Below are positions 25,970 through 34,178 of a DNA stretch of 43,562 nucleotides, one piece after another. The position numbers were made by a program, and so were the translations under genes. Below the pieces are notes generated by a model. The model was given only the letters and a program-made list of their open reading frames with translations, was not told where the DNA came from and ran no database searches. The stretch is from CAVRUD01 sp963849635 (GTDB taxonomy: Bacteria; Chloroflexota; Chloroflexia; Thermomicrobiales; UBA6265): positions 1 through 43,562 of the forward strand of contig CAWKIA010000007.1 in NCBI GenBank assembly GCA_963849635.1, written 5' to 3'. Position 1 is the stretch's first letter. Each line of letters opens with the position of its first letter.

Positions 25970-26137
25970 ATGGGTGGTGTCGACTCGGGCGCACCAGACC
26001 GGCCGGGACGGGAGACGTTGCGCTCGGTCCTGCGGGCGCTCGACGTGCTGAGAGAGCTGGCGGCCCACCCCGCTGGCGCCACGCCGAAGACGCTCAGCGC
26101 GGCTCTGAGTCTCCACCTCAGTACGACCTATCCACGA
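25970..26137 (+). pseudogene. IclR-family regulator N-terminal fragment
   Basis: ATG 25970 has GGAGATCGAGG upstream. About 50 residues match the IclR winged-helix start: ETLRSVLRALDVLRELAAHP, then GATPKTLSAALSLHLSTTY. At STTY, where IclR proteins continue into the wing and effector domain, the sequence switches abruptly to an antisense piece of a STAND/LuxR regulator. The effector domain is absent. The gene is a truncated remnant; the DNA-binding helix survives but the product would be nonfunctional or an orphan HTH. Confidence 0.6.
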
Positions 26138-26348
26138 GTGAATCGACGAGATCGAGCGTGGCTGGGGACGACGGTGCCCGGGTTGCGGTCGATTCCTGCG
26201 GCAATGACTTGGACAGCGCCACCCGCTCGGCTGCTTCTAGCGTGAAGCCCCCGACGAAAACCGCCAGTTGCCGAAAGAAGCCTTGCTCCTCGTCGGTCAG
26301 GAGATCGTGACTCCAGGCAATCGCCTCCCGCATAGTCTGGAGTAGCAT
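26128..26348 (-). pseudogene. STAND/LuxR regulator internal fragment
   Basis: On the minus strand the frame reads TMREAIAWSHDLLTDEEQGF, then FRQLAVFVGGFTLEAAERVA and LDLVDSLVDRSY. These are the conserved residues after the ATPase core in the window's larger regulators. Only about 73 residues remain, with no ATPase core, TPR region or HTH. It abuts the IclR fragment in opposite orientation at about 26128-26137, marking a rearrangement junction. Confidence 0.65.
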
Positions 26349-26480
26349 CGTCTAGGCCCGATCGTGCTGAAAGGGGGTGGCGGACCGCAACCTCGGGATA
26401 GCATGGTGGACATCGACAACATTACCACTGGACGATCCGATCGGGCCCAGATCGCCGAGTTAGATGCCGGAGTTGACGGG

Positions 26481-27701
26481 ATGCTTTCACGTCGTGGTTC
26501 GTGCCGACTGCTCATGGCGATACTGGTGGTGGCTCTGATCTGTGAGGTGCGATCGGTGCAGGCCGCCATCGCCACCCCGCGGGTCATTGACGAGGAGGCG
26601 CTGGCGATCCCAGACGTCACGCTCCTTGGTATGTCACCGACGGGACAATGGCTCCTCGGCGAACGCGGCCCCGAGGATGGTCCACACCAGCTTTGCTCAT
26701 ACGAAATAGAGACGTTGGTCGAGGTGGCCTGCGCCGACCTGATGACAGCTGGTTACGGGGAGAGCCTGGACCGCGCGAGCGTGAGATGGTCTCCAGACGC
26801 AACGCAAATCGCTTTCACCGAGGACACGTCGGTCGGAAACGAGGGCGACATCTGGACCCTCACCATGGCGACCGGAGCCATCTCCAACCTGACCGACGAC
26901 GGTATCAACGACAACATCGCGTTCGGATCGGTCGACCCGGCGGCCACAAGCGACGTCTCGCCGGCCTGGTCGCCGGACGGTAGCGCGATAGCGTTCGCGC
27001 GGGAAGCGCACATCACGGACGAAGGGGCCGATGTTGGGCTCTATCGCCTCGAGCTCACGACGGGAGTCGTTTCTGAAATTTTGGCGTTGCCGTCGGTCTT
27101 GTTCAGCGACTTCGTCCGCGGCATTCACTGGCTAAATGACGGCGAGATCGTGTACGAGATCTGGGATCCTGAACAGAATATGAGGACGATCTGGACCGTT
27201 GACCCCGCCGGTGGCGGTGCCCATTCAGTCACCACCGTGTTCGGCATCCTGCTTGACGTCTCCGCCCAAGGTCAGGCCCTGATTTTGTACGATCCATCGT
27301 CTGGAGTCTTAGGCGAACGCGTCTATGGGCTCGTCGACGTGGCGACCGGCACCGTCATGCCACTGAAGACACCGGGAGCGGACACCGCCTCCCCGCCCAG
27401 CGAGATCCTGACGGCCTTCTCGCCGGATGGGTTGGTGCTGTTGTACGGCGCGGGCGACCCCGACGCCCCGCCAACTCGTGTCGATTGGATCGCACTCGCG
27501 GGCGGGGCGAGTGGCACGCTCGCGGATGGAGTGGACCTCCGAGTTGAGCAGCAATCGTCGCTCGGGCTGATGTGGGCCGCGAACGGCACCGTCTTCGTGC
27601 CGACCCAATCGGAAGATGGGCGGGCAACGGGTATGCTGCTGCGTTTAGAACCCGACGGTGAGGCATCGCCGGTCGCAACGCCTAGTGCGACACCTACCTG
27701 A
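26481..27701 (+). CDS. Exported TolB/PD40-like beta-propeller protein
   Basis: Start preferred at ATG 26481 (GGAG eight bases upstream), because it places a signal peptide directly at the N-terminus: basic MLSRRGSCR, then LLMAILVVALICEV. In-frame starts at 26364 and 26403 are possible. About 406 residues. PD40-like blades are visible: VRWSPDATQIAFTED, DIWTLTMATGAISNLTDDG, PAWSPDGSAIAFAREA, FSPDGLVLLYGAGD. The tail is Pro/Thr/Ala-rich (SPVATPSATPT). It probably serves as an extracellular or lipid-associated scaffold; no catalytic site seen. Reads cleanly. Confidence 0.75.
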   Translation: MLSRRGSCRLLMAILVVALICEVRSVQAAIATPRVIDEEALAIPDVTLLGMSPTGQWLLGERGPEDGPHQLCSYEIETLVEVACADLMTAGYGESLDRASVRWSPDATQIAFTEDTSVGNEGDIWTLTMATGAISNLTDDGINDNIAFGSVDPAATSDVSPAWSPDGSAIAFAREAHITDEGADVGLYRLELTTGVVSEILALPSVLFSDFVRGIHWLNDGEIVYEIWDPEQNMRTIWTVDPAGGGAHSVTTVFGILLDVSAQGQALILYDPSSGVLGERVYGLVDVATGTVMPLKTPGADTASPPSEILTAFSPDGLVLLYGAGDPDAPPTRVDWIALAGGASGTLADGVDLRVEQQSSLGLMWAANGTVFVPTQSEDGRATGMLLRLEPDGEASPVATPSATPT

Positions 27702-27992
27702 TCCGCGGCGCACTCATAGTCCGGTGGACAGCAGATCGCCCGAAATTGCCAGGATTCTGGCGACTTGGGCCGACCTTCCAGCTTGTTTATTCACGCCGAC
27801 CGTGATGGGTTCCTGGATCGAATACTAGGCGGTACGGCTTGGGGGGCGGTCAGCAATGGGGCAGGTGGGTGATCGCAGCGTCCGACTGGCCTAGATGACC
27901 CGAACCCTCTCCATCGCAGTCCGAACCACGCCACACGATCATCGCGTCCAGAGTCGTTCAAACCATGCGGTTTTGAGCGGCCTAGGCCCCCG
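27702..27992. other. Intergenic, nothing recognised
   Basis: About 290 bases between the propeller gene and leader copy C. No convincing ORF, hairpin or repeat was found. Confidence 0.5.
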
Positions 27993-28143
27993 TTCTTTGC
28001 TGACGTGAATCGTCGCGCCGAGCTTTCTACTCGGATCTGCACATGTTCCCCCGGAAGACCCGAATCACGAAGATGGCGAATGGGGATTCTTCCCTATGGC
28101 GTCGACCGCCTGTGTTCGATACCGTGGGGACATCGTCGATGAC
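27993..28143 (+). repeat. Dispersed leader element, copy C, fused to a gene terminus
   Basis: TTCTTTGCTGACGTGAATCG at about 27993 matches copy B; the terminator hairpin of B is missing, replaced by a short CGCCGAGCTTTCTACTCG. The core from 28034 (GATCTGCACATGTTCCCC) is nearly identical to B, including GGGGA-TTC-TTCCC at 28082-28094. Instead of a start codon it leads at about 28143 straight into the last codons of a serine-hydrolase paralogue. Confidence 0.65.
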
Positions 28144-28212
28144 GGCGATCCGCCGGTCTGGCGGCAGATGGTCGAATCGGTCGACGTGTGGCCGGCGGGA
28201 GAGCCGCTCTAG
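28141..28212 (+). pseudogene. 3' end of a deleted serine-hydrolase paralogue
   Basis: GDPPVWRQMVESVDVWPAGEPL then TAG matches the last residues of the intact gene (GDPPVWEQMVDSVDEWPAGEPL at 25685-25751), with about 85% nucleotide identity continuing past the stop. Everything between leader and terminus, about 2 kb in the intact copy, is gone. Confidence 0.75.
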
Positions 28213-28235
28213 GGGCTGATTGTTCGTTACGGCGG

Positions 28236-28265
28236 TGGGGCGATGCGGATATCCGCGTCGCCCCG
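28236..28265 (+). terminator. Terminator of the deleted paralogue
   Basis: TGGGGCGATGCGGAT pairs with ATCCGCGTCGCCCCG with two G-T wobbles; ACC and then TTTTT follow at 28269-28273. It is the diverged counterpart of 25774-25807, with a better T-run. Confidence 0.75.
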
Positions 28266-28367
28266 ACCTTTTTGATGGAGCCGCCGGTTCGTGGGCCGAT
28301 GGACCCACCAGAAGCGCGTGGGTGCCCGACGGATGATGCAGCGGGTGAGTATCGTTGACCTGGGGCG

Positions 28368-28373
28368 TATGAT
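28368..28373 (+). promoter_or_regulatory. Possible -10 box of toxin-antitoxin operon
   Basis: TATGAT matches the bacterial -10 consensus at five of six bases, 44 bases before the antitoxin start. No -35 box at standard spacing is evident; TTGACC at 28355 is too close. Confidence 0.3.
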
Positions 28374-28416
28374 TCGGGGGATGAGTTGAAGAATCTTGTC
28401 GTCGGGAGGTCGGACG

Positions 28417-28677
28417 ATGGCGGCGACGGTCGAGGAGCGGTTGGCGAGGTTGGAAGCACAGATGGCGACGTTGGCGGAGCAGGCTGTACGTGACCGACCG
28501 CCGGCGATTGGGGTAACGATCGAGGAGGCGAGGCAACGGCTCGGGAAGCCGTTTGTGCGGAGTCCAGAGACAATCGCGAAGTTTCGAAGAATGTATGGGG
28601 TGTTTGACGGACCTGAGGATTTGTCGGAACGCATGCGGGACTACTTATATGGTGAAGAGCGGGTCGCCGGGCGATGA
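28417..28677 (+). CDS. Putative antitoxin with N-terminal coiled coil
   Basis: ATG 28417 follows GGGAGG. 86 residues. Residues 5-24 (VEERLARLEAQMATLAEQAV) show a Leu/Met heptad pattern, a probable dimerising coiled coil. The middle contains TIEEARQRLGKPF and the C-terminus is charged (DLSERMRDYLYGEERVAGR). No classic AbrB, RHH or Phd fold is recognised at the N-terminus, so the family is uncertain. Its stop overlaps the PIN-domain start by ATGA. Gene order, size and coupling make it the antitoxin by context. Expected role: bind and neutralise the PIN toxin and perhaps autoregulate. Confidence 0.65.
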   Translation: MAATVEERLARLEAQMATLAEQAVRDRPPAIGVTIEEARQRLGKPFVRSPETIAKFRRMYGVFDGPEDLSERMRDYLYGEERVAGR

Positions 28678-29120
28678 GCGAACACCTCGGGCTATCGGCT
28701 TCGTCGAGGGTCTTCGTCGATGCCTCGGGTTGGGTGGCGGCGTGGAACCGGCGTGACCAATACCACGGAAACGCGCGGTCGTTGCTGGATGAATGCCTGG
28801 AGCGGCAGGCCGAACTGATCACAACCAATTGGACCGCGTACGAAGCTCTGTCGATTCTGAAGAGTCGAACTGGATCGGACCTCGCCGCGGACCTGTGGAG
28901 CACCATATCGGATAAGCAAGCGGTCACGCTCTTGGAAATAACGCCGCGGATCGAGCGGCAGGCGCTGGACCTATTCTTCGGGTATCAGGACAAGACTTGG
29001 GGCGTAGTCGACTGCGCGAGCCTGGTTGTCATGGAGGCAGCAGGGTCCAGGCAGGTAGTCGCATTCGATCGGCATTTTGTAGAGGCGAGCCGACAGCGGG
29101 GGTTTGAGGTATTGGGGTAG
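28674..29120 (+). CDS. vapC: PIN-domain ribonuclease toxin (VapC family)
   Basis: 148 residues, starting at ATG 28674 inside the antitoxin stop. PIN-domain acidic residues are in place: Asp16 (SRVFVDASGW), Glu57 (NWTAYEALSIL), Asp113 (GVVDCAS) and Asp132 (VAFDRHF). These coordinate Mg2+ or Mn2+ for cleavage of RNA, typically tRNA or rRNA, in VapC toxins. Overall length and the C-terminal RHFVEASRQRGFEVL are typical. Acts in the cytoplasm; held inactive by the upstream partner. It lies directly downstream of a deletion remnant, in a gene-poor, rearranged stretch. Confidence 0.88.
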   Translation: MSEHLGLSASSRVFVDASGWVAAWNRRDQYHGNARSLLDECLERQAELITTNWTAYEALSILKSRTGSDLAADLWSTISDKQAVTLLEITPRIERQALDLFFGYQDKTWGVVDCASLVVMEAAGSRQVVAFDRHFVEASRQRGFEVLG

Positions 29121-29162
29121 GGCGCTCGTGGTAGGGGGCGGCAGCGTCTCCCCATCGTGAAG

Positions 29163-30788
29163 CTATCGGTCCGCCAGCCAGTCGGTGGAGCGCCAGAAGC
29201 GGTCCATGATGGCGGCTTGTTCGCCGCCGGTCATGAGGCGGGGTTGGTGGAAGTCTTCGATCTCGACGCCGCGGGTGCGGAGGCCGATAACCTGGGTGCC
29301 GTTCTCGCCGCCGAAGTCCAGTTCGAGGATGAGGCCCTGGCGGGTGTCGACGCTGAACATCTGGTCGAAGATGAAGTTGCCGACGGAGTAGACGATCGGG
29401 GTGTTCTTGTAGATCCCCATCCCCTGGATGACGTGGGGGTGATTGGTGACGACGACGGTCGCTCCGGCGTCGATGCAGCCCTGGGCGGCCTCCTCCACCC
29501 ACTCCGGCACGAGCCAACGGTACTCGGCGCCCATGTGGAGGTAGGGGATGACGATGTCGTGGTCGGCGGCGGCGGCCTCGACGTCGGCGATGACCTGATC
29601 GAAGGCGTAGGGGTTGGTGCCGGGCGAGGAGCCGTCGGCGGCGGAGGCCGCTTCGACAACGCCGACATCGGCGTTCTGTTCGGGGTAGTCCTGGTTGCCG
29701 GTCACGCCATCGACGCCGAGGAATGCGATCCGGCGACCTTTGGCCTCGATCGTCCAGACCCGGCGGGCCTCGTCGAGGTCACGGCCGGCGCCGAAGTATG
29801 GGATTTCGGCCGCATCGAGCGAGTCGATCGTGTCGAGTAAGCCCTGGACGCCCCAGTCTTCGTCGTTCCAGACGGTGTGGTTATTGGCCAGGCTGACCGC
29901 GTCGATGCCGGCCATCTTGATGCCGTCGGTCAGGGCGGGGCTGGTGACGAAGGAGTAGGAGCTGGGATTTTCCGGCTGAGGCAACGAGTCGGAGAGGTTG
30001 CACTCGAGGTTGGCGATGGTGACGTCGTAGGTGGCGAGGTGGTTGGCGACCTTCCAGAAGGCGTGGGTAAAGTCGCCATAGCGCTCCTGGGTAAGGTGGA
30101 CGTTGCGGCCGGCGATGATGTCTCCGATGACGGCGATGCGTAGGGGGCTATCGTCGCCGCGGTCACGGACCGGGTCGTGGTTGTCGATCGAGAGGACGTT
30201 GGCACGGAAATCGACTTGGTCGATTGGGACAACGGCGACCGCGCCTGGGCGCTCGGCCAGAGCGGCGGCGAGCGCATCGTAGTCGGCGACGGTCTCGGCG
30301 GGGTTGCTGCCCTCCGGGACGGCGCCATCGATCGCGAGCAGTTCAATCGGGAACGCGGCGGCCGAACCCAATTCGCGCCAGTTGGTGATCTCGCCTGAGA
30401 GAAGCGCGTCGCGTTCCGCCGAACCGATCCCGAAGAGCGGCAAGCGGGGGGAGCTGACGAGCGCGAGGCCATCGCCTTCGGCTTGGGCGGCTGGGGCGGA
30501 CTCGCTGCGGTCGGCGACCTCGGTGATCCGGACTGGGGCCTGATTGGCCGGCGGAGTGGATTCGGGGTTTGCTGGCGCGTTGGCAACGCCTTCTGTCGGA
30601 TCGGCGTCGGGATCGGGGGCGGTGCGCGGTGGATCGTTCTCGCCGCCGTCACCCGTGAGTGCTCGGACCGTGAAAGCAACTGCGCCCGCGCCCGCCACGC
30701 CGAGCCCGGCCAGCAATGGACGGCGGCCGATCTTGATGTTCTGGAGGGCCGGTGTGCCGAACGAATCCGGCGGGTCAGGGTTGGCCAC
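29163..30788 (-). CDS. CapA-family (poly-gamma-glutamate synthesis-like) exported protein
   Basis: 541 residues. GTG 30788 is preceded by GGAG at seven bases. The N-terminus has GRRPLLAGLGVAGAGAVAF, a possible Tat or membrane signal, then a Pro/Asp-rich linker. Residues about 115-205 (LLSGEITNWRELGSAAAFPI) resemble half of a phosphate-binding-type periplasmic domain. The CapA metallophosphatase-like domain follows: LRIAVIGDIIAGRNVH, TIANLECNLS, DAVSLANNHTVWND, YLHMGAEYRW, VTNHPHVIQGM, IVYSVGNFIFDQ. Family members are linked to capsule or gamma-PGA, but enzymatic function is often unclear. Downstream member of a three-gene minus-strand run. Confidence 0.85.
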   Translation of the reverse strand: MANPDPPDSFGTPALQNIKIGRRPLLAGLGVAGAGAVAFTVRALTGDGGENDPPRTAPDPDADPTEGVANAPANPESTPPANQAPVRITEVADRSESAPAAQAEGDGLALVSSPRLPLFGIGSAERDALLSGEITNWRELGSAAAFPIELLAIDGAVPEGSNPAETVADYDALAAALAERPGAVAVVPIDQVDFRANVLSIDNHDPVRDRGDDSPLRIAVIGDIIAGRNVHLTQERYGDFTHAFWKVANHLATYDVTIANLECNLSDSLPQPENPSSYSFVTSPALTDGIKMAGIDAVSLANNHTVWNDEDWGVQGLLDTIDSLDAAEIPYFGAGRDLDEARRVWTIEAKGRRIAFLGVDGVTGNQDYPEQNADVGVVEAASAADGSSPGTNPYAFDQVIADVEAAAADHDIVIPYLHMGAEYRWLVPEWVEEAAQGCIDAGATVVVTNHPHVIQGMGIYKNTPIVYSVGNFIFDQMFSVDTRQGLILELDFGGENGTQVIGLRTRGVEIEDFHQPRLMTGGEQAAIMDRFWRSTDWLADR

Positions 30789-30868
30789 GAGATTCTCCAG
30801 GGTGCGGGAGGCTTTGTTTGACCGGGCTATCGTATCGTAGTTCGTATGCGGAGGGCACTCCGGCGACT

Positions 30869-30926
30869 GATTCCCGGGGTTGAAAGCCCGGGCTGAGCAG
30901 AACGAAGCCCCTCCAGGGCTGAGTGC
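30869..30926. repeat. REP-like double hairpin
   Basis: CCCGGG-GTTGAAAG-CCCGGG, a GCTGAGCAGAACGA linker, and AGCCC-CTCCA-GGGCT form two short stems. The layout resembles common bacterial intergenic REP-type repeats. Located between the CapA and amidase genes; only one copy was seen in the window. Confidence 0.5.
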
Positions 30927-30965
30927 GGGCCGTACACGCCGATCTACCAGCGTGGCAGACGGGAT

Positions 30966-32390
30966 CTAGGGCTGGGTCTCGTCGAAGTAGTCGATGATCG
31001 CGCTTTCGTAGGCGGAGACGATCGCTACGTGCCCGTCCGGGCTGTCGAGGAAGCGGGCGTCGTCGTCGTTGGAGATGAAGAGCGCTTCGACGATGGCGCC
31101 TGGCATTTCGCTGCCGTTGATCGTCCCGCGCACGTCCGGACCGGTCACGATCATGTGGTCGAAGAGGGAGGAGTCCGAGTCGTCGACCGAGATGTTGCGG
31201 TCGTCGTTCACCTCACGGGCGTCGGTGATGTAGCCGGCCGCTTCCATCTCGGCGCCGAGGGCGCGGAATACGAGCGTGGCGAAACGCTGGCTGTGGTCGC
31301 CAAACGGCCGCGATCCGGTGTACCAGGTCTCGTAGCCCTTCACTAACGGGCGATCCTCGGCACCGTTGATGTGCATGGAGACGAGCAGATCGGCGTGGGC
31401 CTCGTTGCAGATGTTGATCCGGGCCTGGAGCTCATCGATGGTGCCGGCCGCTTCGGAGTCGGCGATGGTCTCGCCGTCGCCGTTGACATCGGCACCGTCG
31501 TCGTTGACCGCGCTGGGTGTGCGCCGGGTCATGACGACCTCGAAGCCGTCCTCCTCGAGCCGCTCCGCCAGATCGTACGCCTGGGCCAGATTGTAGTCAG
31601 CCTCAGCCAGTCCAGGCAGGGCGCCGAACAACGGCCGGTTGAATCCCAGATCCCAGCCGCCGTGGCCGGGATCGATACAGACGACGGTCCGGCCGTCACC
31701 CTGACCGGGCCACTCCGGGTCCTCGACGAGCGAGTTCGCCGGGGTCGATGACTCACCGGAGTCGGAGGCCATCGCCGCGGATACGGTCGGCGATCCAATC
31801 GCAACGACCACCGACGGCACGGTGGCGGTCGGTTCTGGGGCTCCCGCGCCGCGATCGCCGAAGACTCCACCCGCGCCCAGCGACACCGCCAGGATGCCGA
31901 TCACGAGGATGGCACCGAGGGTCACGGTGCGGCCGCTCACGCGATCGGCGCCGGGGCGTCCTTGATCTCCACCGGGGATCGGATAGGCATCGAAATCGCC
32001 GGGCAGGTCCGGTTCGGCATCCGGAGGATGCTCGCGGTAGCGGCGCATGAAGGAGTGCCGCTCGTCGTTCGTCAAGGGCCGGGTGAGCTGATCGCTAGCC
32101 TCTGGATCCGGGCCCTGCCTGCCGGCCGCGGTGCGTCCGTCAGTGAAGGCATCGTGGCCGGATGCATTCGCCTGGTCGGCCCGCCGGCCTGTCGGGTCGA
32201 TCAAGTCGGAGAGACCAGGCAGGAGCGACTCGCGCAGTTCCGAGCGGGCGTCACGCGGAGTGACGCGGTCAGCGGGCCGATGCGACCGCGGGCGTGGCGA
32301 TGCGGGCGGATTCTGCCGGCGCTGTTCGCGCCGCCGGCCGGATGCCTCTCGCCAGAGGTCGCGCCGTGGTCGCTCGCGAGGATCAGGCAT
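30966..32390 (-). CDS. N-acetylmuramoyl-L-alanine amidase (Amidase_3), membrane-anchored
   Basis: 474 residues; ATG 32390 overlaps the upstream M81 gene by 8 bases, indicating coupled translation. A long Arg/Pro-rich cytoplasmic segment (about 150 residues) precedes one transmembrane helix (TLGAILVIGILAVSLGAGGVFG, quoted in part: ILVIGILAVSLGAG). The catalytic domain starts at VVCIDPGHGGWDLG (zinc His). Then come AEADYNLAQAYDLAERL (Glu), LLVSMHINGAED (His) and GAIVEALFISNDDDARFL (catalytic Glu). The enzyme releases stem peptides from MurNAc. The unusually long, basic, disordered N-terminus is not typical of AmiC-like enzymes and may bind a partner or DNA. Confidence 0.85.
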   Translation of the reverse strand: MPDPRERPRRDLWREASGRRREQRRQNPPASPRPRSHRPADRVTPRDARSELRESLLPGLSDLIDPTGRRADQANASGHDAFTDGRTAAGRQGPDPEASDQLTRPLTNDERHSFMRRYREHPPDAEPDLPGDFDAYPIPGGDQGRPGADRVSGRTVTLGAILVIGILAVSLGAGGVFGDRGAGAPEPTATVPSVVVAIGSPTVSAAMASDSGESSTPANSLVEDPEWPGQGDGRTVVCIDPGHGGWDLGFNRPLFGALPGLAEADYNLAQAYDLAERLEEDGFEVVMTRRTPSAVNDDGADVNGDGETIADSEAAGTIDELQARINICNEAHADLLVSMHINGAEDRPLVKGYETWYTGSRPFGDHSQRFATLVFRALGAEMEAAGYITDAREVNDDRNISVDDSDSSLFDHMIVTGPDVRGTINGSEMPGAIVEALFISNDDDARFLDSPDGHVAIVSAYESAIIDYFDETQP

Positions 32391-33951
32391 CGAACGACCT
32401 GTCGGGATCGAGGGGAACGATCGGGCGGCGGATGGCGGCGAACGGCAGGCGGCGCAGATCGCCGGAACTGACCCCGGGGCCGCCCGCCTCGATCATCGCC
32501 GAGGCCAACTCCGCGAACCCGGCCCGGTAGTGGACGCTGGACTTGATCGCCAGGACCGATGCCGCCCGGGGATCGATCCCGACGGCGGGAAAGATGGCCG
32601 GATCGAGGATCTGCACCCGGCGTTCGCAGACGATCACGTCGACGCCACCCGAGCGCAGCACCGCCGTACGTCCGAGGCGGGTGACTCCACCTGTCCCGAT
32701 CGGCCCACTGTTGACGAAGACGCCATCGCCGACCCAGCGGACTGTCCAACACCGCTCGATCGGTTCTCCGGGGCCGGATCGAGCATCGCCGCCAAGGCGC
32801 AGTGTCCGCTCAGACCCGACCGGCGCCCGTTCTACCGCGCTGACGGCGGCGGGATCGGCGATTGTGGCGACGGCAGCCCGTTCGATGCCCTGGCCGATCA
32901 ACTCGCGGAGCAGGATGGTGGCGTCACCAGGAGCACCCGCGCCGGGGTTGTCGGCGGTGTCGGCGATGACGACCGGGCCGGACTGCCCGGCGTCAATGTT
33001 AAGGCGGGCGCCGGCGACGGCATCGGCTGGGGAAAGATCGTTCACCTGAAACCGATCGCGCCAGTCCCAGATCTGATTCGCCAGCTCATCCGCAATATCA
33101 GCCGCTCCGCCAGGATCGGCATTCGTCGTAACGGTCACGGCGAGGCCGGCACGGACGACATCCGCGTACGGGAATCCTCCCGTGATGGTCACGGCAGCCG
33201 CTCGGCCCTCACGCTCGAATGACCCGGCGAGATCGAGAACGGCGCGCATCGGGGTTGGGCCATCGGTGCGGCCCGCGGGAAGTGGCAGGAGGAGTGGGAC
33301 CTGGCGCAGCGCCCGTTCTGGGCGGAGCCCGCCGGCGCGAATCTCGAGGGCGAGTTCGACGGCGCGGCGGCCTTTTTCGAACGTATCGACATGGGGATAG
33401 GTGGCGTAGGCCAGGATGATGTCGGCGTGCTCCACCATCGCGGGGGAGACGTTGGCGTGGAAGTCCAGGACCGTCACGATCGGGGTCGCGGGACCGACGA
33501 TGCGGCGCACGTCGGCGAGGAGGGCGCCTTCGGCATCGGGCTCATCCTCGGCGACCATCGCGCCGTGCAGGAGCAAGATCACGGCCGAAAGTGGCCAGGG
33601 CCCGCGCGACGGAGCACGGAGCCGATCGAGCAACCGGTTGCGAAGGGACTGATGCGCCTCGGCGGTGACCAGGCCGCCGGGCATGGCGGCGGCGAAGAGT
33701 GTCGGCACTAGATCGGCGCCGGCATCGGCGGCGGCGGCGAGGACGCCACCAAGCACGCCCGCGGTGCCGGCGCCCTGGGCGAGGATCGCCTCACCGGTAA
33801 GCAGGGACCGCTCGCGGAAGGCGGCCAGGTCGGTCCGGACGGGCGAGAACGTGTTCGTCTCATGCCAGATTCCGCCGAGGGCGATCCGGGGCGGAAGCAG
33901 CCGAGATGGCCGGGTGGGCCGGATTGACGTGGGGCGTTGCGATCGATCCAT
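32383..33951 (-). CDS. M81-family metallopeptidase-like protein (MlrC type)
   Basis: 522 residues; ATG 33951. Family hallmarks: ALGGIWHETNTFSP at the N-terminus, LLLHGAMVAEDEPDAEGALL, VTVLDFHANVSPAM with the D-x-H metal pair, and YATYPHVDTFEKG. The C-terminal MlrC domain reads VVIADTADNPGAGAPGDATI. MlrC was named for microcystin degradation, but most relatives act on unknown peptides or amides. No signal peptide; cytoplasmic. First gene of a minus-strand run with the Amidase_3 and CapA-like genes, which suggests a link to wall turnover or peptide recycling. Reads cleanly. Confidence 0.9.
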   Translation of the reverse strand: MDRSQRPTSIRPTRPSRLLPPRIALGGIWHETNTFSPVRTDLAAFRERSLLTGEAILAQGAGTAGVLGGVLAAAADAGADLVPTLFAAAMPGGLVTAEAHQSLRNRLLDRLRAPSRGPWPLSAVILLLHGAMVAEDEPDAEGALLADVRRIVGPATPIVTVLDFHANVSPAMVEHADIILAYATYPHVDTFEKGRRAVELALEIRAGGLRPERALRQVPLLLPLPAGRTDGPTPMRAVLDLAGSFEREGRAAAVTITGGFPYADVVRAGLAVTVTTNADPGGAADIADELANQIWDWRDRFQVNDLSPADAVAGARLNIDAGQSGPVVIADTADNPGAGAPGDATILLRELIGQGIERAAVATIADPAAVSAVERAPVGSERTLRLGGDARSGPGEPIERCWTVRWVGDGVFVNSGPIGTGGVTRLGRTAVLRSGGVDVIVCERRVQILDPAIFPAVGIDPRAASVLAIKSSVHYRAGFAELASAMIEAGGPGVSSGDLRRLPFAAIRRPIVPLDPDRSFDA

Positions 33952-34114
33952 GAAACGCTCAGGCGACGAGACTGTCCGGCACCGCGGGCAGCCGGGTCAG
34001 TGAGCAGATGGGGGCATTGGGAGCCAGAAGTGAACTGGCATCGAGACTACGCATAGTTTGGAGCATAGGCCATCTCTTGGGAAGGTCGCAACGTCGGACA
34101 ATGTAGGTCGTCCC

Positions 34115-34120
34115 TATACT
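34115..34120 (+). promoter_or_regulatory. Possible -10 box
   Basis: TATACT, five of six to consensus, lies 59 bases before ATG 34179. GGACA at 34096-34100 recalls a -35 end but spacing is short. Confidence 0.3.
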
Positions 34121-34178
34121 TGAGGTGGAGCCGATTCGCCGTCGCGATCCAAAGCAAAGCAGAGAGGGCAGGAACGGG

